DNA of 64,000 nucleotides. Source: Synechococcus sp. CS-1331 (lineage in GTDB: Bacteria > Cyanobacteriota > Cyanobacteriia > PCC-6307 > Cyanobiaceae). The position numbers were made by a program, and so were the translations under genes. Shown here piece by piece: positions 18,743-28,618 of this stretch. Numbering within the stretch: the stretch's first letter is position 1; each line of letters begins with the position of its first letter. The stretch spans positions 1 to 64,000 of the forward strand of contig JAHLYQ010000022.1 of assembly GCA_025127975.1 (NCBI GenBank), given 5' to 3'. The notes beneath the pieces are model-generated. The model was given only the letters and a program-made list of their open reading frames with translations, searched no databases and was not told the origin of the DNA.

Positions 18743-20605
18743 CTAGTCTGAAGATCCAGATTGCAAAAGCCATAGGTCACGGTATCGGCCCGGAACATTT
18801 AAAAGATCACGATGGGAACCTGATTGGACGATAGATCCAGAATCAACAACAAGTATTTCATGGGCTCCTACTATCGTACTCAGACGGTGTGCAATTACAA
18901 GGATGGTATAATTATTGTCGAGTTGTTTTATGGCATCGTGTACTAGCATCTCATTCTGGGAATCTAAAGCACTTGTTGCTTCGTCTAAAATTAATAACTG
19001 AGGATTTCTAATTAAAGCTCGAGCCAGTGAGAGACGCTGACGCTGTCCACCACTTAACCTGTAGCCTCTCTCTCCAACAATTGTCGAATAACCATTAGGG
19101 AGGGACTGGATAAAACCATGTGCCTGGGCAAGCATGCAAGACTTAACTATTAATTCATGTGAAACATCAGACATGCCGAATGAGATATTATCGCTTATCG
19201 AAGCGTTAAATAAAAATGTATCCTGACTAACAACTCCCAAGCTTTGCTGCCAAGAAGAAAGGTCAAAATTAACCATTGGTATATCATCAATGGTAACAAG
19301 ACCAGAAGTCGGAAAATAAAGACCAGTAAGGATATCAGCAATACTACTTTTCCCAGCTCCACTAGGACCTACTAAGGCGACGGTCTTGCCCTTCTTCATA
19401 GAAAAAGATACATTCTTAAGTGCATAATGCGATGTATCGGGATACTGAAGGAATACCGAATCAAAGACAATTGAATCGTTGAACGAAGAAAAGGCGTCTC
19501 CACCGTGTCGCCTGAACTGCTTATCATTTGGTGCAAGAATATAATTTAAACGTTCAAGCCTTCCGGAGTTTTCGGCAAAAGCATTTGTAGCGGATCCTAT
19601 CATTGCAATTCTCATAGTAAGCCTCTGCAAAGCCAAAACAAAAGTGACCAAACTGGGAAGTACACCACCAGAGCGATTGCCTAGAATAAATATGCTTAAA
19701 GCTGCGACAAGAGTAATAGCTAGAATAGGAAGAAACGTAGATATCGGACTTAGGACAGCTAGGCGGGGTGCCTGCTTTTTCAGTTGAACTTCTAAACCGG
19801 AGAGACGATCGGATAGGCGGTGGGAAGCGAAGCTTAGTTGTCCAGATGTATGCAAAAGCCGCAAACCCTGGAAGTCTTCGGTAATGCGCTCACTTACATT
19901 TACAGCCTCTTTACTGACGTACCAAGAACCTGCACGAATCCTCGGAATCATGGTTCTTTGCAGCTGATAAATTGTGAAGCCAATAACAATTACACCAAGA
20001 AGCATCCAAGGCGAGATTATAAGTAAAACGATAATATATGTTAAACATTGCGGTATCAGTACTAAAAGACTGCTTGTTTGCTCGATCTGGATACGAACTG
20101 CATCGGGTCCAGTACCTGCATAATCGACAAGGTCACCAATCTTATATTTACTAGCGCAAGGGAAAGAAAAACTTAGTATCTGTGCGTGGATTCTTGATGT
20201 TACAAGCACGCGTATACGCGCAGATAGAAAAGAAACACTTACCGAATTAGTAAAACGAGCGACTCCCTGTAAAAATTGAACACATAGTGCGAAAAATAGT
20301 AGAAGTAAAAACAGGGATGGCGATGGGAAACTTGTCAACCAATTAGACAAGGCTGGAGAAGCTCCTAATACAGGAACTTTTGACCAAACAAGTTTTGAAC
20401 TTGGCTGAGACATAACCTCAACGGCCAAGAACACTAGCCCAAGAGTTGCCCCTTCTGTTAAGGATTCAGTAATGCTGCTGAGGATATTGACCAATACTAC
20501 GCGCCACTGCTGCAGCGCTGTTTCCCGTATGAGCTTGGCTACAGGCTCTTTATTAACCAAGGGCGAAACAAAAGGCTTTATAAAATTAACCAGGGGCTTG
20601 ATCAT
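18743..20605 (-). CDS. ABC exporter, fused permease and ATPase (MsbA/PglK type)
   Basis: A 620-residue half-transporter. An N-terminal membrane domain with about six helices spans residues 35-340. The ATPase has Walker A GPSGAGKS at 413-420, signature LSGGQ at 517-521, Walker B LLILDEA at 537-543 and an H-loop in VIAHRLST. Homodimers of this type flip lipid-linked molecules. Given the surrounding glycosyltransferases and the polymerase-like gene, a PglK-like role moving undecaprenyl-linked oligosaccharide across the inner membrane is a reasonable inference. No Wzx-type flippase is visible in the window, which supports this. It could also export lipid or peptide. Confidence 0.85.
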   Translation of the reverse strand: MIKPLVNFIKPFVSPLVNKEPVAKLIRETALQQWRVVLVNILSSITESLTEGATLGLVFLAVEVMSQPSSKLVWSKVPVLGASPALSNWLTSFPSPSLFLLLLFFALCVQFLQGVARFTNSVSVSFLSARIRVLVTSRIHAQILSFSFPCASKYKIGDLVDYAGTGPDAVRIQIEQTSSLLVLIPQCLTYIIVLLIISPWMLLGVIVIGFTIYQLQRTMIPRIRAGSWYVSKEAVNVSERITEDFQGLRLLHTSGQLSFASHRLSDRLSGLEVQLKKQAPRLAVLSPISTFLPILAITLVAALSIFILGNRSGGVLPSLVTFVLALQRLTMRIAMIGSATNAFAENSGRLERLNYILAPNDKQFRRHGGDAFSSFNDSIVFDSVFLQYPDTSHYALKNVSFSMKKGKTVALVGPSGAGKSSIADILTGLYFPTSGLVTIDDIPMVNFDLSSWQQSLGVVSQDTFLFNASISDNISFGMSDVSHELIVKSCMLAQAHGFIQSLPNGYSTIVGERGYRLSGGQRQRLSLARALIRNPQLLILDEATSALDSQNEMLVHDAIKQLDNNYTILVIAHRLSTIVGAHEILVVDSGSIVQSGSHRDLLNVPGRYRDLWLLQSGSSD

Positions 20606-21073
20606 ATTATTACAAAAAATTTACTGAGGATTGGTTTTAGTGGAGGGAAGGATAAAGACTCAGCTCTAAATTAGAATTAAAAGTAATTTACAGAGAGGAA
20701 GTTGTAAGTTGAGATAACGGCTCGTAAATATATGGCGGAAAAGGACATAGGCTGCATGGAATGGTATCCGTAGAATATCTTCTTATTTCTGGTACCATAA
20801 AACTTATAGGACAAGCAATCGATTGTTGGCCAATTTTTCTAAAATATAAATATAGCATAGGAATTTTAGTAAATGCGTAAGGAGAATCATAAATTAAAAA
20901 AGATAGTGTAAAAATCTTAACTTTTAATAACTGCAAGACAACTGGCTAGGAAAAGTCATTAGCCTATTGACTTGTAGCTGAAGAAAACGAATTACAGGAG
21001 GATTTTAAAGACAATAATAGGAAATATCACAAAACCTTTGAAATATAAATAAATAGGGAGTCCTGGATAGCGA
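20606..21073. other. Intergenic AT-rich stretch
   Basis: About 470 bases. A minus-strand frame of 82 codons (20,688-20,936) with several Cys and Tyr residues is open but matches nothing I recognise; it could be a small gene or a scrap of a lost one. No other signal was seen. Confidence 0.35.
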
Positions 21074-21955
21074 TCACCCCTCTAAGTGTGCATTGAATAA
21101 CCTGATGGTTGCAACTGGTGATGAGAAAGTAAGAAGTACCATAGCTTGAAGTTGGCGTCGCCATTGATGACCCTGTCGACCAGAAATTTCAAATCGAGTT
21201 ATTCTAAACCAATACTTTATACTAAAACTAATAAGTCGAAATAAATGTACGAATGTAAAATTATATGGAGGCTTGAAATGAGTAAAATAGCTCTGACACT
21301 GAAGATCAAGAAGCCGGTTCCAAACTTGTTTAAAGGTATAACGACGAGCAGGATGGAAAACGACAGCTTGCTGTATATATAAGCTACAGCAGCCGGCATT
21401 ACGAATTCTTAGCCCGAAATCAACATCCTCATGCGAAACACTAAACGTCTCGTCAAAACCACCAAGCTTTTGGAAAGTCGATCGTCTTATTGCCATATTG
21501 GCAGTGCAATATGCGCCACCACTGGATATAGAAGGAGCGTACCATAAAATACTATCAGGGAAATTAGTAGGCTGGACCCTCCCTTCTAGCACATCGTACT
21601 TACCTGAGATTATAGCCTGTTTATAAAACAGAAGCCAATCTTGATCTGCAATTTCATCATCGTCTATAAACAAGATCCACTCGCCAGTGGCTGCATTAAC
21701 AACATTATTTCTATTGGCAGCGACACCGCGACAGGGGCCTGGGATCCACTTTGTAAAATCGTAGTCGTTAACAACTTGCAAAGCGCTTTGATTAGGGCAG
21801 TCATCGCTAACTAGCACCTCATAAGTTTTGGGTTCTAAGTGTCGAAGGCTTACAGCTATTGAATCAAGACAAAGCCTAAGGTATGCAGGACGTTTATATG
21901 AAACAATACAGATACTAAGAATTAGTCCATTAAACGGTACTTGCAAGTTATTCAT
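21074..21955 (-). CDS. Glycosyltransferase family 2
   Basis: A 293-residue GT-A enzyme. It has SICIVSYKRPAYLRLCLDSI at the N terminus, VSDDCPNQS (nucleotide-binding Asp pair), GVAANRNNVV, the metal-binding FIDDDE near residue 97, and a SVSHEDVDFGLRIRNAG block containing the ED catalytic-base region. All family landmarks are present and the gene looks intact. The C-terminal region is basic and aromatic-rich. The position between decayed elements leaves its operon partners unclear; the ABC exporter lies downstream across a 468-base gap. Confidence 0.88.
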   Translation of the reverse strand: MNNLQVPFNGLILSICIVSYKRPAYLRLCLDSIAVSLRHLEPKTYEVLVSDDCPNQSALQVVNDYDFTKWIPGPCRGVAANRNNVVNAATGEWILFIDDDEIADQDWLLFYKQAIISGKYDVLEGRVQPTNFPDSILWYAPSISSGGAYCTANMAIRRSTFQKLGGFDETFSVSHEDVDFGLRIRNAGCCSLYIQQAVVFHPARRYTFKQVWNRLLDLQCQSYFTHFKPPYNFTFVHLFRLISFSIKYWFRITRFEISGRQGHQWRRQLQAMVLLTFSSPVATIRLFNAHLEG

Positions 21956-22599
21956 AAAGCTAATGAGAAATCTTGGATGTAAATATCAACTTTAAAAGCA
22001 AGATGGCAAGAAACATTTAACTCTAGAAGATAAACGATAACGTTCAAAAAAGTATATCAAGCGAAAAAGCCTGAAAAAACTAACCAAAAAATATCTGGCT
22101 TATGAATAATAATTTGCAGAAAGCAACAATAGGATATACATGACGACGCCCTATATTGACATGGTCATAACTAACGCAATTAATGAATCAATCATTAAAG
22201 GCGGCCGGACTGCCAACGTGCTAGGCATGTGCAAGTTAAATGATTAATGTTATTTAATAGGTCAGCATTAAGGCTGGTAATCGGTGAGTTTAGAATAATA
22301 CAAACGCCTAGAATAAAAAAGAGACCTGCGAACGCTGGAGAGAGCTGGCGTACCATCCAGGAGATTTTCGAGTAAACACGATGAATCCTCTCCAGGAGAG
22401 GACCCGACGTAGTGGTCCAGTCACTCCGTATAATTGTTATAAAAAGCAATCAAGTGCTTGAATTTTGCGATCAGTTCCTATAGCTGCGCGGAAGCCAGCG
22501 GCAAGACACATAAGACACTACTGCGTCGGATCGCACCCTGCTGATAATCACATAGCCGCAAAACTTCTAGGTAGTACCAGCTTTCAACCTGATAAAGCC

Positions 22600-23380
22600 A
22601 GGAGTCATAGGATGGCCTGTAGTGGAAGCGGGGGCCTAAACCAGCCTAAAGATATTCTACAGCTGCACTGAAAACCTTCGGTCTGGTGCATTTGGGTCCA
22701 ATAGCGGTCCACTACCGGGTGGATGTAGATTTCCTCGTGCACGGAGTTGTCTATCTGTCTCAGCGAAACCAGGAATCCCTGTTGCACGTTCCGGGGCTTG
22801 CACTGGGGATCCCCTCTCCGGTGTCAACATCGAGCTCTGCAAGCAGGGGAGTGTTGTCGTGGCGGATGTAGTCATGCATTACACCATCGCTTTGTCCAGT
22901 TGGTTCAGATAGAGACAGACGTTATCCCTCTGCTTCTCCACAAGGAACGGTCAGAGGACAAATTGAAAGTCTTCTCCAGGTGAGGCAGCACTGAAAAGTT
23001 CCACAGCCAGCGTTGAACCGTGGACTACCGCGAGCGGAAGCCCTTCGAGCTAGGGAGATGCCTGTCACTGGTGCTGAGGTTGGGTCTTACTGCTGCCAGT
23101 ATTCGTACTGCTCCAGATTCAAGGCTCCAGCAGGCTGGTGATGGCTTCGTTGTGGGGTAGATGCCAACAACAAAGGTACGACGTTGAGCCGCTGCAGCAA
23201 GTTGGTGGTCCAGATCTTACGTCAGTGGGGAGGCAGGAAGGGGCGATCGCCAGCTCGTCATCCCTTTGCTTCCAGCATCGTCTCGTTGGCCCTGGAGAAA
23301 CGTTCAGCCAAGGGGCGGCCAAGACATTACAACGGCTTTCGAACTCGTTGGCGAGAAGTCAGTGGTTAGTTGAATGAGCC
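22600..23380 (-). pseudogene. IS630-family transposase relic
   Basis: Minus-strand pieces occur in the family's order. STVQRWLWNF and PHLEKTFNLS (about 22,950-23,020) match the usual STVQRW...PHLEKTFKLS. A MHDYIRHDNT block at about 22,875 matches HDYKRHGTT. Then QCKPR...FLVSLRQID (22,720-22,800) and SCRISLGWFRP (about 22,640) match the terminal KPRHRHQEFLAFLRQID and SWLNQVERWF regions. Several frameshifts and stops occur, and the DEKSQ catalytic block seems deleted. It has the opposite orientation to the relic at 17.8-18.5 kb. Confidence 0.7.
23026..23058. repeat. 33-base block shared with 14,581-14,613
   Basis: Begins TACCGCGAGC and ends CTAGGGAGA. It lies within the IS630 relic, upstream of its STVQRW-coding segment on the minus strand. 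Confidence 0.55.
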
Positions 23381-23426
23381 AAATTAGACAGTCAAGGACT
23401 CAACGAACTTAATCATGCTAGGTCAA

Positions 23427-24362
23427 TTACAGCCTTCTAAGTTGAACTAACTTATAAGGGCACCACAATACTACTAATAATAAGAATAATGCTTTTAAGC
23501 TGAAGTGCAAACGCAGGGAAGTCAACGCAAAATTAAATGATGATAGTTTAAATTGGTCTTTCCATTGACGCATTGAACATGCTAATAACGCACGGGAACT
23601 TTTTGTCAGCGCGGCTTCTCGAAAGCAGTAAAAAGATGGATCGTTCGCAACCGCTAGCCAACATCTAGCGGAGTCGTCCAGCCATGGAACACCACCTCCA
23701 CTGGTGGTATTATCCTCATGATTTCGCCACGAACTCAATCGTTCAGGAACATAAATAGCTGGACTGCCAGTTCGCGATAATAAGTATGTTAGCCAAAGGT
23801 CGTATGCCGGGCCTGCCGATGGGAGCTCTTTTGGCAAAGAGGATCGTCTAAAAAGAGATCCCATAGCCATGGGTATAGTTTGCGATAGCACTAATTTGTC
23901 AAAGGAGTGGCATAAACCCGCTGGTAGAACTGATCTACCGTAGAACTTACTGGCCACATCACTCTGTTTGAATTGCCTATTCCCTTCAGTATCAATAATC
24001 CAGTGATCACAGAATGCTAATGCGCAATCAGGGTTATCATCAAGTTTAGACAAGAGTTTTTCAACAAACTCTGATGAGAGTAGGTCGTCGTGGTTTAAAA
24101 TCGCTATATATTCTCCTTTAGCCCTAGAGAAAGCATTCCAGTGATTTTTTGCTGGCCCCAGAGCTGGGCTATTATGATGATAAATTATTCGTTGATCTCT
24201 ACGACTTAATACAAGCTCCTTAAGCTCATCACTTGGAGAATCGTCATTAACCAAAACTTCAATATCCTTAAATGCCTGACCTAGTGCACTTTCTAAAGCA
24301 TCGATGAGATGCTCATGCTTCGACCTGTACGTTGCTATAACTATTGAAACTCTGGTACTCAT
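23427..24362 (-). CDS. Glycosyltransferase family 2
   Basis: A 311-residue GT-A enzyme. VSIVIATYRS begins the fold, VLVNDDSPSDE is the nucleotide-binding Asp pair, AKNHWNAF and LNHDDLL (about residues 92-98) form the metal-binding region, and YDLWLTYLL contains the late acidic residue. A hydrophobic, basic C-terminal tail (about 285-305) probably anchors it to the membrane. It appears intact. The substrate cannot be told. The preceding 464 bases upstream are empty and may hold its promoter. Confidence 0.88.
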   Translation of the reverse strand: MSTRVSIVIATYRSKHEHLIDALESALGQAFKDIEVLVNDDSPSDELKELVLSRRDQRIIYHHNSPALGPAKNHWNAFSRAKGEYIAILNHDDLLSSEFVEKLLSKLDDNPDCALAFCDHWIIDTEGNRQFKQSDVASKFYGRSVLPAGLCHSFDKLVLSQTIPMAMGSLFRRSSLPKELPSAGPAYDLWLTYLLSRTGSPAIYVPERLSSWRNHEDNTTSGGGVPWLDDSARCWLAVANDPSFYCFREAALTKSSRALLACSMRQWKDQFKLSSFNFALTSLRLHFSLKALFLLLVVLWCPYKLVQLRRL

Positions 24363-24826
24363 TTTAAATGAAACTACAAGATTAATTTAAACGTGCAAAC
24401 CAATGCGAGGGGCAAGTAACCTTATTTAATGGTCACAGAGTAGAAATTAAGTTATTTTTTCGTAGCTGACATTGATAATCAACGAGCCAGTCTGGGCAGT
24501 TCTTATTCATGTCGCCTCAAGTAGGGATGGTCCGGCCGAAAAAGTATCATATACACAGGCAAAACTAGCCTCTTGGTTTCGGGAATACAAGGAATATTTG
24601 AGTTAGACTTTTATGGACAGCACCTTTTCAAATTAGTCTTGTCTTTGGCGATTTTATGCGGGATTTTGATTTGGCAAAAGTTCTATATTGTTTTCTAAGG
24701 ATGGTAAAGTAGAATTTAACAACAGTTGAGACTGCAGAGCACGGTAATACATAAAAGATGCGATAAATGCCCAATAAAGAGAAGTTCTCTATAGTTAAGG
24801 GGCGCGATATACGTTAGGAAATACTC
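24363..24826. other. Intergenic AT-rich stretch
   Basis: About 460 bases between two leftward glycan genes. No coding frame, repeat or regulatory motif recognised. Confidence 0.4.
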
Positions 24827-25834
24827 TTAGGCTAAGTTAGTTTTAAATTCCAAACGCTGGCGAATATACCGAAAAGAGACCCGCAAATTACTCTTTGAAA
24901 AAACTGTTCTAAGCAATCGACGTAACGACATTGTTTTTGAATTTGGCATTGAATATAAATATAAACTCGCTTGGACCGTTGTTTTGAAGTGACGGTTAGG
25001 CGCAAACCAGGTTTCCCACTCCATACGGGCTTTTTCTCCTAATTCACGGGCAAAAGGCTTTTTAATACTTAGAATAGAGTGGATGTTGTTCAACTGGTTT
25101 TCGGGTATCCTTATTGAGCAGCTAGCCCAGTCTGGTCCAAATGGCTCAATCCACTCATCAGAAATTATCACAGGGCACCGCCCCATACGCATAACTTCAA
25201 ACAACCTCATTGAAGATACGCCCATACCCCGAGGACAAAGTACAAAAAGGCTAGATTGGCAAATGTTCTCCATATTATTAATTAGCCTCTGCTTCGAAGT
25301 TCCGGATCCGGCCTGAAAAACAGATTCAGTTACTGATCTTGGAACATCGTAGAAACATCCATAATCGACACATAGATCACGAAGCCTCTCCCGAACTGGG
25401 TGAGTTTCAGCAGCACCAACAAAGGAGAATAAGTGGAGCTCTTTTTCTGGAAAATCTAAAGAGTTTGACCTTGTAGAAATGTCTCTCACATAAGCTCCAC
25501 CACAGGTTAGCGTATGTGAGGACTGACTTTTACAGCCACTCACGTTAATACCTCGGTACCAATTATTCGCGAAGTCATTTTCATCATAAACAAAGTATTT
25601 ATGATGATATTTTCTAAATAATCTGTTTAGGAGGACTGAATAGCCATGAGGGAGATATCCTGAGTCAGTAAAAATAATTAGATCCGATAAGGATGCATCT
25701 TCAACTATCTCGTAGCCAGAATCAAGTAAGTGGTAGCTCGCGACTAATGCAGTGAACGTCTCGCGAGTCCACTTGGATCGTTGATCTTGACGAGAGGGAG
25801 ATATAAGATATACTTTTATTTTAGCATTATTCAT
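24827..25834 (-). CDS. Exostosin-like glycosyltransferase (GT47-type)
   Basis: The 335-residue product has the exostosin-domain core SLFVLCPRGMGVSSMRLFEV followed by MRMGRCPVIISDEWIEPFG (about residues 195-235), where a conserved acidic/Arg cluster of the GT-B donor site lies. An earlier LFSFVGAAETHPVRERL block matches the family's FxG strand. Exostosin-family members in bacteria are found in capsule and O-antigen clusters. Donor and acceptor are unknown. The C-terminal 40 residues are basic. It looks intact and stands alone between gene-free stretches. Confidence 0.75.
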   Translation of the reverse strand: MNNAKIKVYLISPSRQDQRSKWTRETFTALVASYHLLDSGYEIVEDASLSDLIIFTDSGYLPHGYSVLLNRLFRKYHHKYFVYDENDFANNWYRGINVSGCKSQSSHTLTCGGAYVRDISTRSNSLDFPEKELHLFSFVGAAETHPVRERLRDLCVDYGCFYDVPRSVTESVFQAGSGTSKQRLINNMENICQSSLFVLCPRGMGVSSMRLFEVMRMGRCPVIISDEWIEPFGPDWASCSIRIPENQLNNIHSILSIKKPFARELGEKARMEWETWFAPNRHFKTTVQASLYLYSMPNSKTMSLRRLLRTVFSKSNLRVSFRYIRQRLEFKTNLA

Positions 25835-27202
25835 GTATTTGGCAAACTAGTCTTCTGAATCTTCAGCATCAAGGAGCTGGATAAAGCAGTTGATATCAGC
25901 GATCTAACCTGCTTTGCTAATCTGTTGCGGCAGATCTAAGCGCTTTCGAATTGGGAGAGAATTTTTCGCTTTGAGTTATATACATAAAAGGCATTATCCT
26001 ACCAACAAATCTTAAAAGTTTAATATAACAATAGATTAGGAGAAATTGTTGCATCAAGCCAATATGCCTCATTCGAGCGTAGACGCACTATTAAGTCTAA
26101 GAAGATATCGCTGGAAATTGAATATCAGATTGTTGTGGCCCAACCATGCCTTGTTCCGATCAAGTCGAATATTTCTAGTAATCTTATCAACTTGTCATTA
26201 AGCAAAGAAATTATGTTCAATACAAATTCTAGATGTTGGCTTAACACGGTTGCCCTTTTGGGCTGCTTGGCTTAGCGGGTGATTGCGGCTGGCCATTTCG
26301 AGGATGATACATTTACTACCAAGGTTCAATAAGTCATCAAGGTTCACGTGCATGGGCGGAATCTGCTTAACTAAAATAATCTTATTTACCAGGATCGGGA
26401 AGCATTGGTAGCATTTAACCGTTATGGATAATGGCCGGTATCACGGCATAGCGTCTGATAGATCCATGTTTCACAATAATTTCACACTACTCAAGGAAGA
26501 TTGAGCTAAAGTACTTATCAAAAATAGCACCCTATGCATTTATCAAGCGAGGCTCCTGCCAGACCCACTGCCCCCACCATTCCTCAACGTACCTGAATAA
26601 TCCAGGCTGATTCCGTACACTTGGGGGCATACTAAATAATATAACGCTTTGATCGCGCAATTTAGAATGAAATAAATATACAAATATTCTGCATATACCC
26701 GAAATCGAAACGCGAGGCCAGCTCAAGCGTCATGCGAATGGGAGTAGTAATCTTAAAAAGGATTATTTAATTTTAAATGGTGTTGCCTATTTTTTGGCCT
26801 GCAAGTAAAACTTGTTGGAAGAATAATTGATTAAAGCCTAATTATAAACTGTCCCATTCTATCGGACAAATGCCCCCCTGCCAAGCGCAGGGTGAAGGCT
26901 CGACCACCCGAGAGGCCAACCGATCCGGGCAATAAGGCGAGAGAAGTGGCACCACGGTTGGGTGCTTTCTATTATGATCTATAAATCCCTCAAACTATTC
27001 GACATATATAAAGTTAACCCAATATCGCTAAAACTTCAGAATTTCTAAAAATAGGCGATATGATTGCCAATCGATCGCCTGAGGAGTTGCTAGAACACGG
27101 ACTTCTTATTAAGTATTTTATGTCTTTCTGCTGCCAACCTTTTAGCCTCTTTGCCCCAAGGCTGCACATGCAAAAGTATCTATAGAATAAGCTCTCGCTG
27201 AC
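25835..27202. other. Gene-free stretch with a degraded gene
   Basis: About 1.4 kb. The minus strand keeps two long open pieces, 26,201-26,440 and 26,532-26,726 (listed as a pseudogene). A GC-richer patch at 26,870-26,960 resembles an inserted-element scrap but could not be identified. The rest is AT-rich without features. Confidence 0.45.
26198..26726 (-). pseudogene. Degraded gene of unknown family
   Basis: Two minus-strand frames follow one another. The first (26,726-26,532) includes SVILFSMPPSVRNQPGLFRY and EEWWGQWVWQEP. The second is open for 80 codons (26,440-26,201), contains VKQIPPMHVNLDDLLNLGSK, CIILEMASRNHPLSQ and HNFFA, and ends at TAA 26,198-26,200. Both have protein-like composition (Trp, Asp and Pro motifs) unlike random AT-rich DNA, but stops separate them. 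They may be the middle and end of one lost glycan-cluster gene. I do not recognise the family. Confidence 0.35.
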
Positions 27203-28339
27203 CTAATGAGAGCCTGATCGAATTATTTGAGGTTTCCTTATGACACTATTCAGGAGCTCGGCCAAACGAAATGTAAAAGCGGCAGATCCATACTTACCTT
27301 CCGCCATACTTCTCGCCCGCTTGCCCATGGCGATAACTTCGTCTGGATTGTCTTGTATCCAGTTTAGGCGGTCAGCCCATCCATCCACATCACCGGGTTC
27401 AAGCCAAAAACCAATACCTTCAGCTTCAATGTCGATATCAATATGCCGGTTACGCGTCATCAAAACGGCTCTCCCCAGGCCAAGAACATCCATAAGGCTT
27501 GTAAGGCCAGCCAGATTGCGCTGGGCAAACAAAGGGATGGCAATCGCTGCGTGGGCTTGCATATGCTGACATAATTCAGGATATTTTAGCCAGCCACGAT
27601 TTTGTCCAGGAACAGGTTGTTCATTGCGAGACTCGATGAGTTTCAGTTTTGACGTAGTGTGAAATATTTGATCATCAAGTTGTCCGCTAAGCCCTATTAT
27701 GGTTGCAGAGCAACGGGATTCACGAACGGCCCTTGCAAAAGTCTTGAAATCACGGCCAGTACGACCTGTAGCGATGACACCCAGTCCGGGAGGTTGCCAA
27801 GGCCCGTAGAAAGAAACATCCGTACCCCATTCCATCGAGAAAACCTTTGAACCGTCTGCTCCTGATTCCTTCAAATCCTTAACCAGTGCCTTGCTTAAAC
27901 AGGGTAATTTATCTGCCCCCTGAAGAAACAATTTTCTTTGCCAGTTACGCAAGAAGTCAAGTTTTCCTTTGAGAAATGAATGGTGCATTAAGGTAACGAT
28001 CGGCTGCTTATATAAGCCAATGGCATGCAAATACTGGACAAAGTGGGTTTGGGAACCGCAGGGTGCATAGATTAAGTCTGCCTGGGAGGATAGACGAATT
28101 GCCATCACTTGCTGCTGCAGATCACCCAGTTCTAAGGGGATGCGCAGCCTACTAAGCAGCCGCTGGAATCTAGACCAGACGCCGATGGCGGGGTAGGGCA
28201 AAAAAATTGGATCAAATCCAAAATCCTGCAAACGATGTACCCCGAATAAGACCTGGTCAGGTGTTTCGCCGAGTTCAACTTCCTTAATTACCCGATCCAA
28301 CGGATAGTTATTCAGAATTAACACGCGAAAGCGCTGCAT
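27203..28339 (-). CDS. Glycosyltransferase, GT4-like
   Basis: The 378-residue protein has a GT-B outline. An N-terminal VLILNNYPLDRV strand comes first. The second domain contains GVIATGRTGRDFKTF (about 184-200) and a donor-site helix LAGLTSLMDVLGLGRAVLMT where GT4 enzymes carry EX7E; here it reads T/S...D, as in some divergent cyanobacterial members. The tail W.EPGDVDGWADRLNWIQDN is typical of the GT4 end. Its base composition is intermediate between the AT-rich island and the GC-rich core, and it is the outermost gene of the island before the secF end. Confidence 0.75.
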   Translation of the reverse strand: MQRFRVLILNNYPLDRVIKEVELGETPDQVLFGVHRLQDFGFDPIFLPYPAIGVWSRFQRLLSRLRIPLELGDLQQQVMAIRLSSQADLIYAPCGSQTHFVQYLHAIGLYKQPIVTLMHHSFLKGKLDFLRNWQRKLFLQGADKLPCLSKALVKDLKESGADGSKVFSMEWGTDVSFYGPWQPPGLGVIATGRTGRDFKTFARAVRESRCSATIIGLSGQLDDQIFHTTSKLKLIESRNEQPVPGQNRGWLKYPELCQHMQAHAAIAIPLFAQRNLAGLTSLMDVLGLGRAVLMTRNRHIDIDIEAEGIGFWLEPGDVDGWADRLNWIQDNPDEVIAMGKRARSMAEGKYGSAAFTFRLAELLNSVIRKPQIIRSGSH

Positions 28340-28386
28340 GATTGAGATTCAGTAACTGATTGCTTTAAACCACAGGAAGCTCTGTC

Positions 28387-28614
28387 TCAACCTTGGCTGC
28401 TGCGATAGTGAACTATCAGGGACGGTAACAGCAGTAGCACCGCCACCGCCAGCAGATGGCTGCGGACTGCTGCCCCAAGTGCCGCAAAAGTGAAGTGGTC
28501 TGCCAGTAGCTGCAACTCAACACGCAGATCCAGCAGGGCCAAAAGACCCAGTAACAACGGCACACCATACCAAAAGCCGCCGGGACGAGGACGCAAACCG
28601 AAGGAATTGGGCAA
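28387..28614 (-). CDS. Small membrane protein downstream of secF
   Basis: The product is 75 residues with two hydrophobic helices (about 17-37 and 52-68). Its TTG start lies four bases after the secF stop, so it is probably translated with secF. I recognise no domain. The tight linkage suggests either a small partner of the SecDF complex or simply a neighbouring thylakoid or plasma-membrane protein; this is inference. It marks the end of the GC-rich core run beside the glycan island. Confidence 0.6.
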   Translation of the reverse strand: MPNSFGLRPRPGGFWYGVPLLLGLLALLDLRVELQLLADHFTFAALGAAVRSHLLAVAVLLLLPSLIVHYRSSQG

Positions 28615-28618
28615 TGGC

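Larger units (their letters stand above)
21956..23426. other. Intergenic stretch containing an IS630 relic
   Basis: About 1.5 kb. The left 500 bases are AT-rich and contain an 84-codon minus-strand frame (22,195-22,449) with a hydrophobic middle but no family resemblance. The right 900 bases are GC-richer and hold an IS630 transposase relic (listed separately). Confidence 0.5.
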
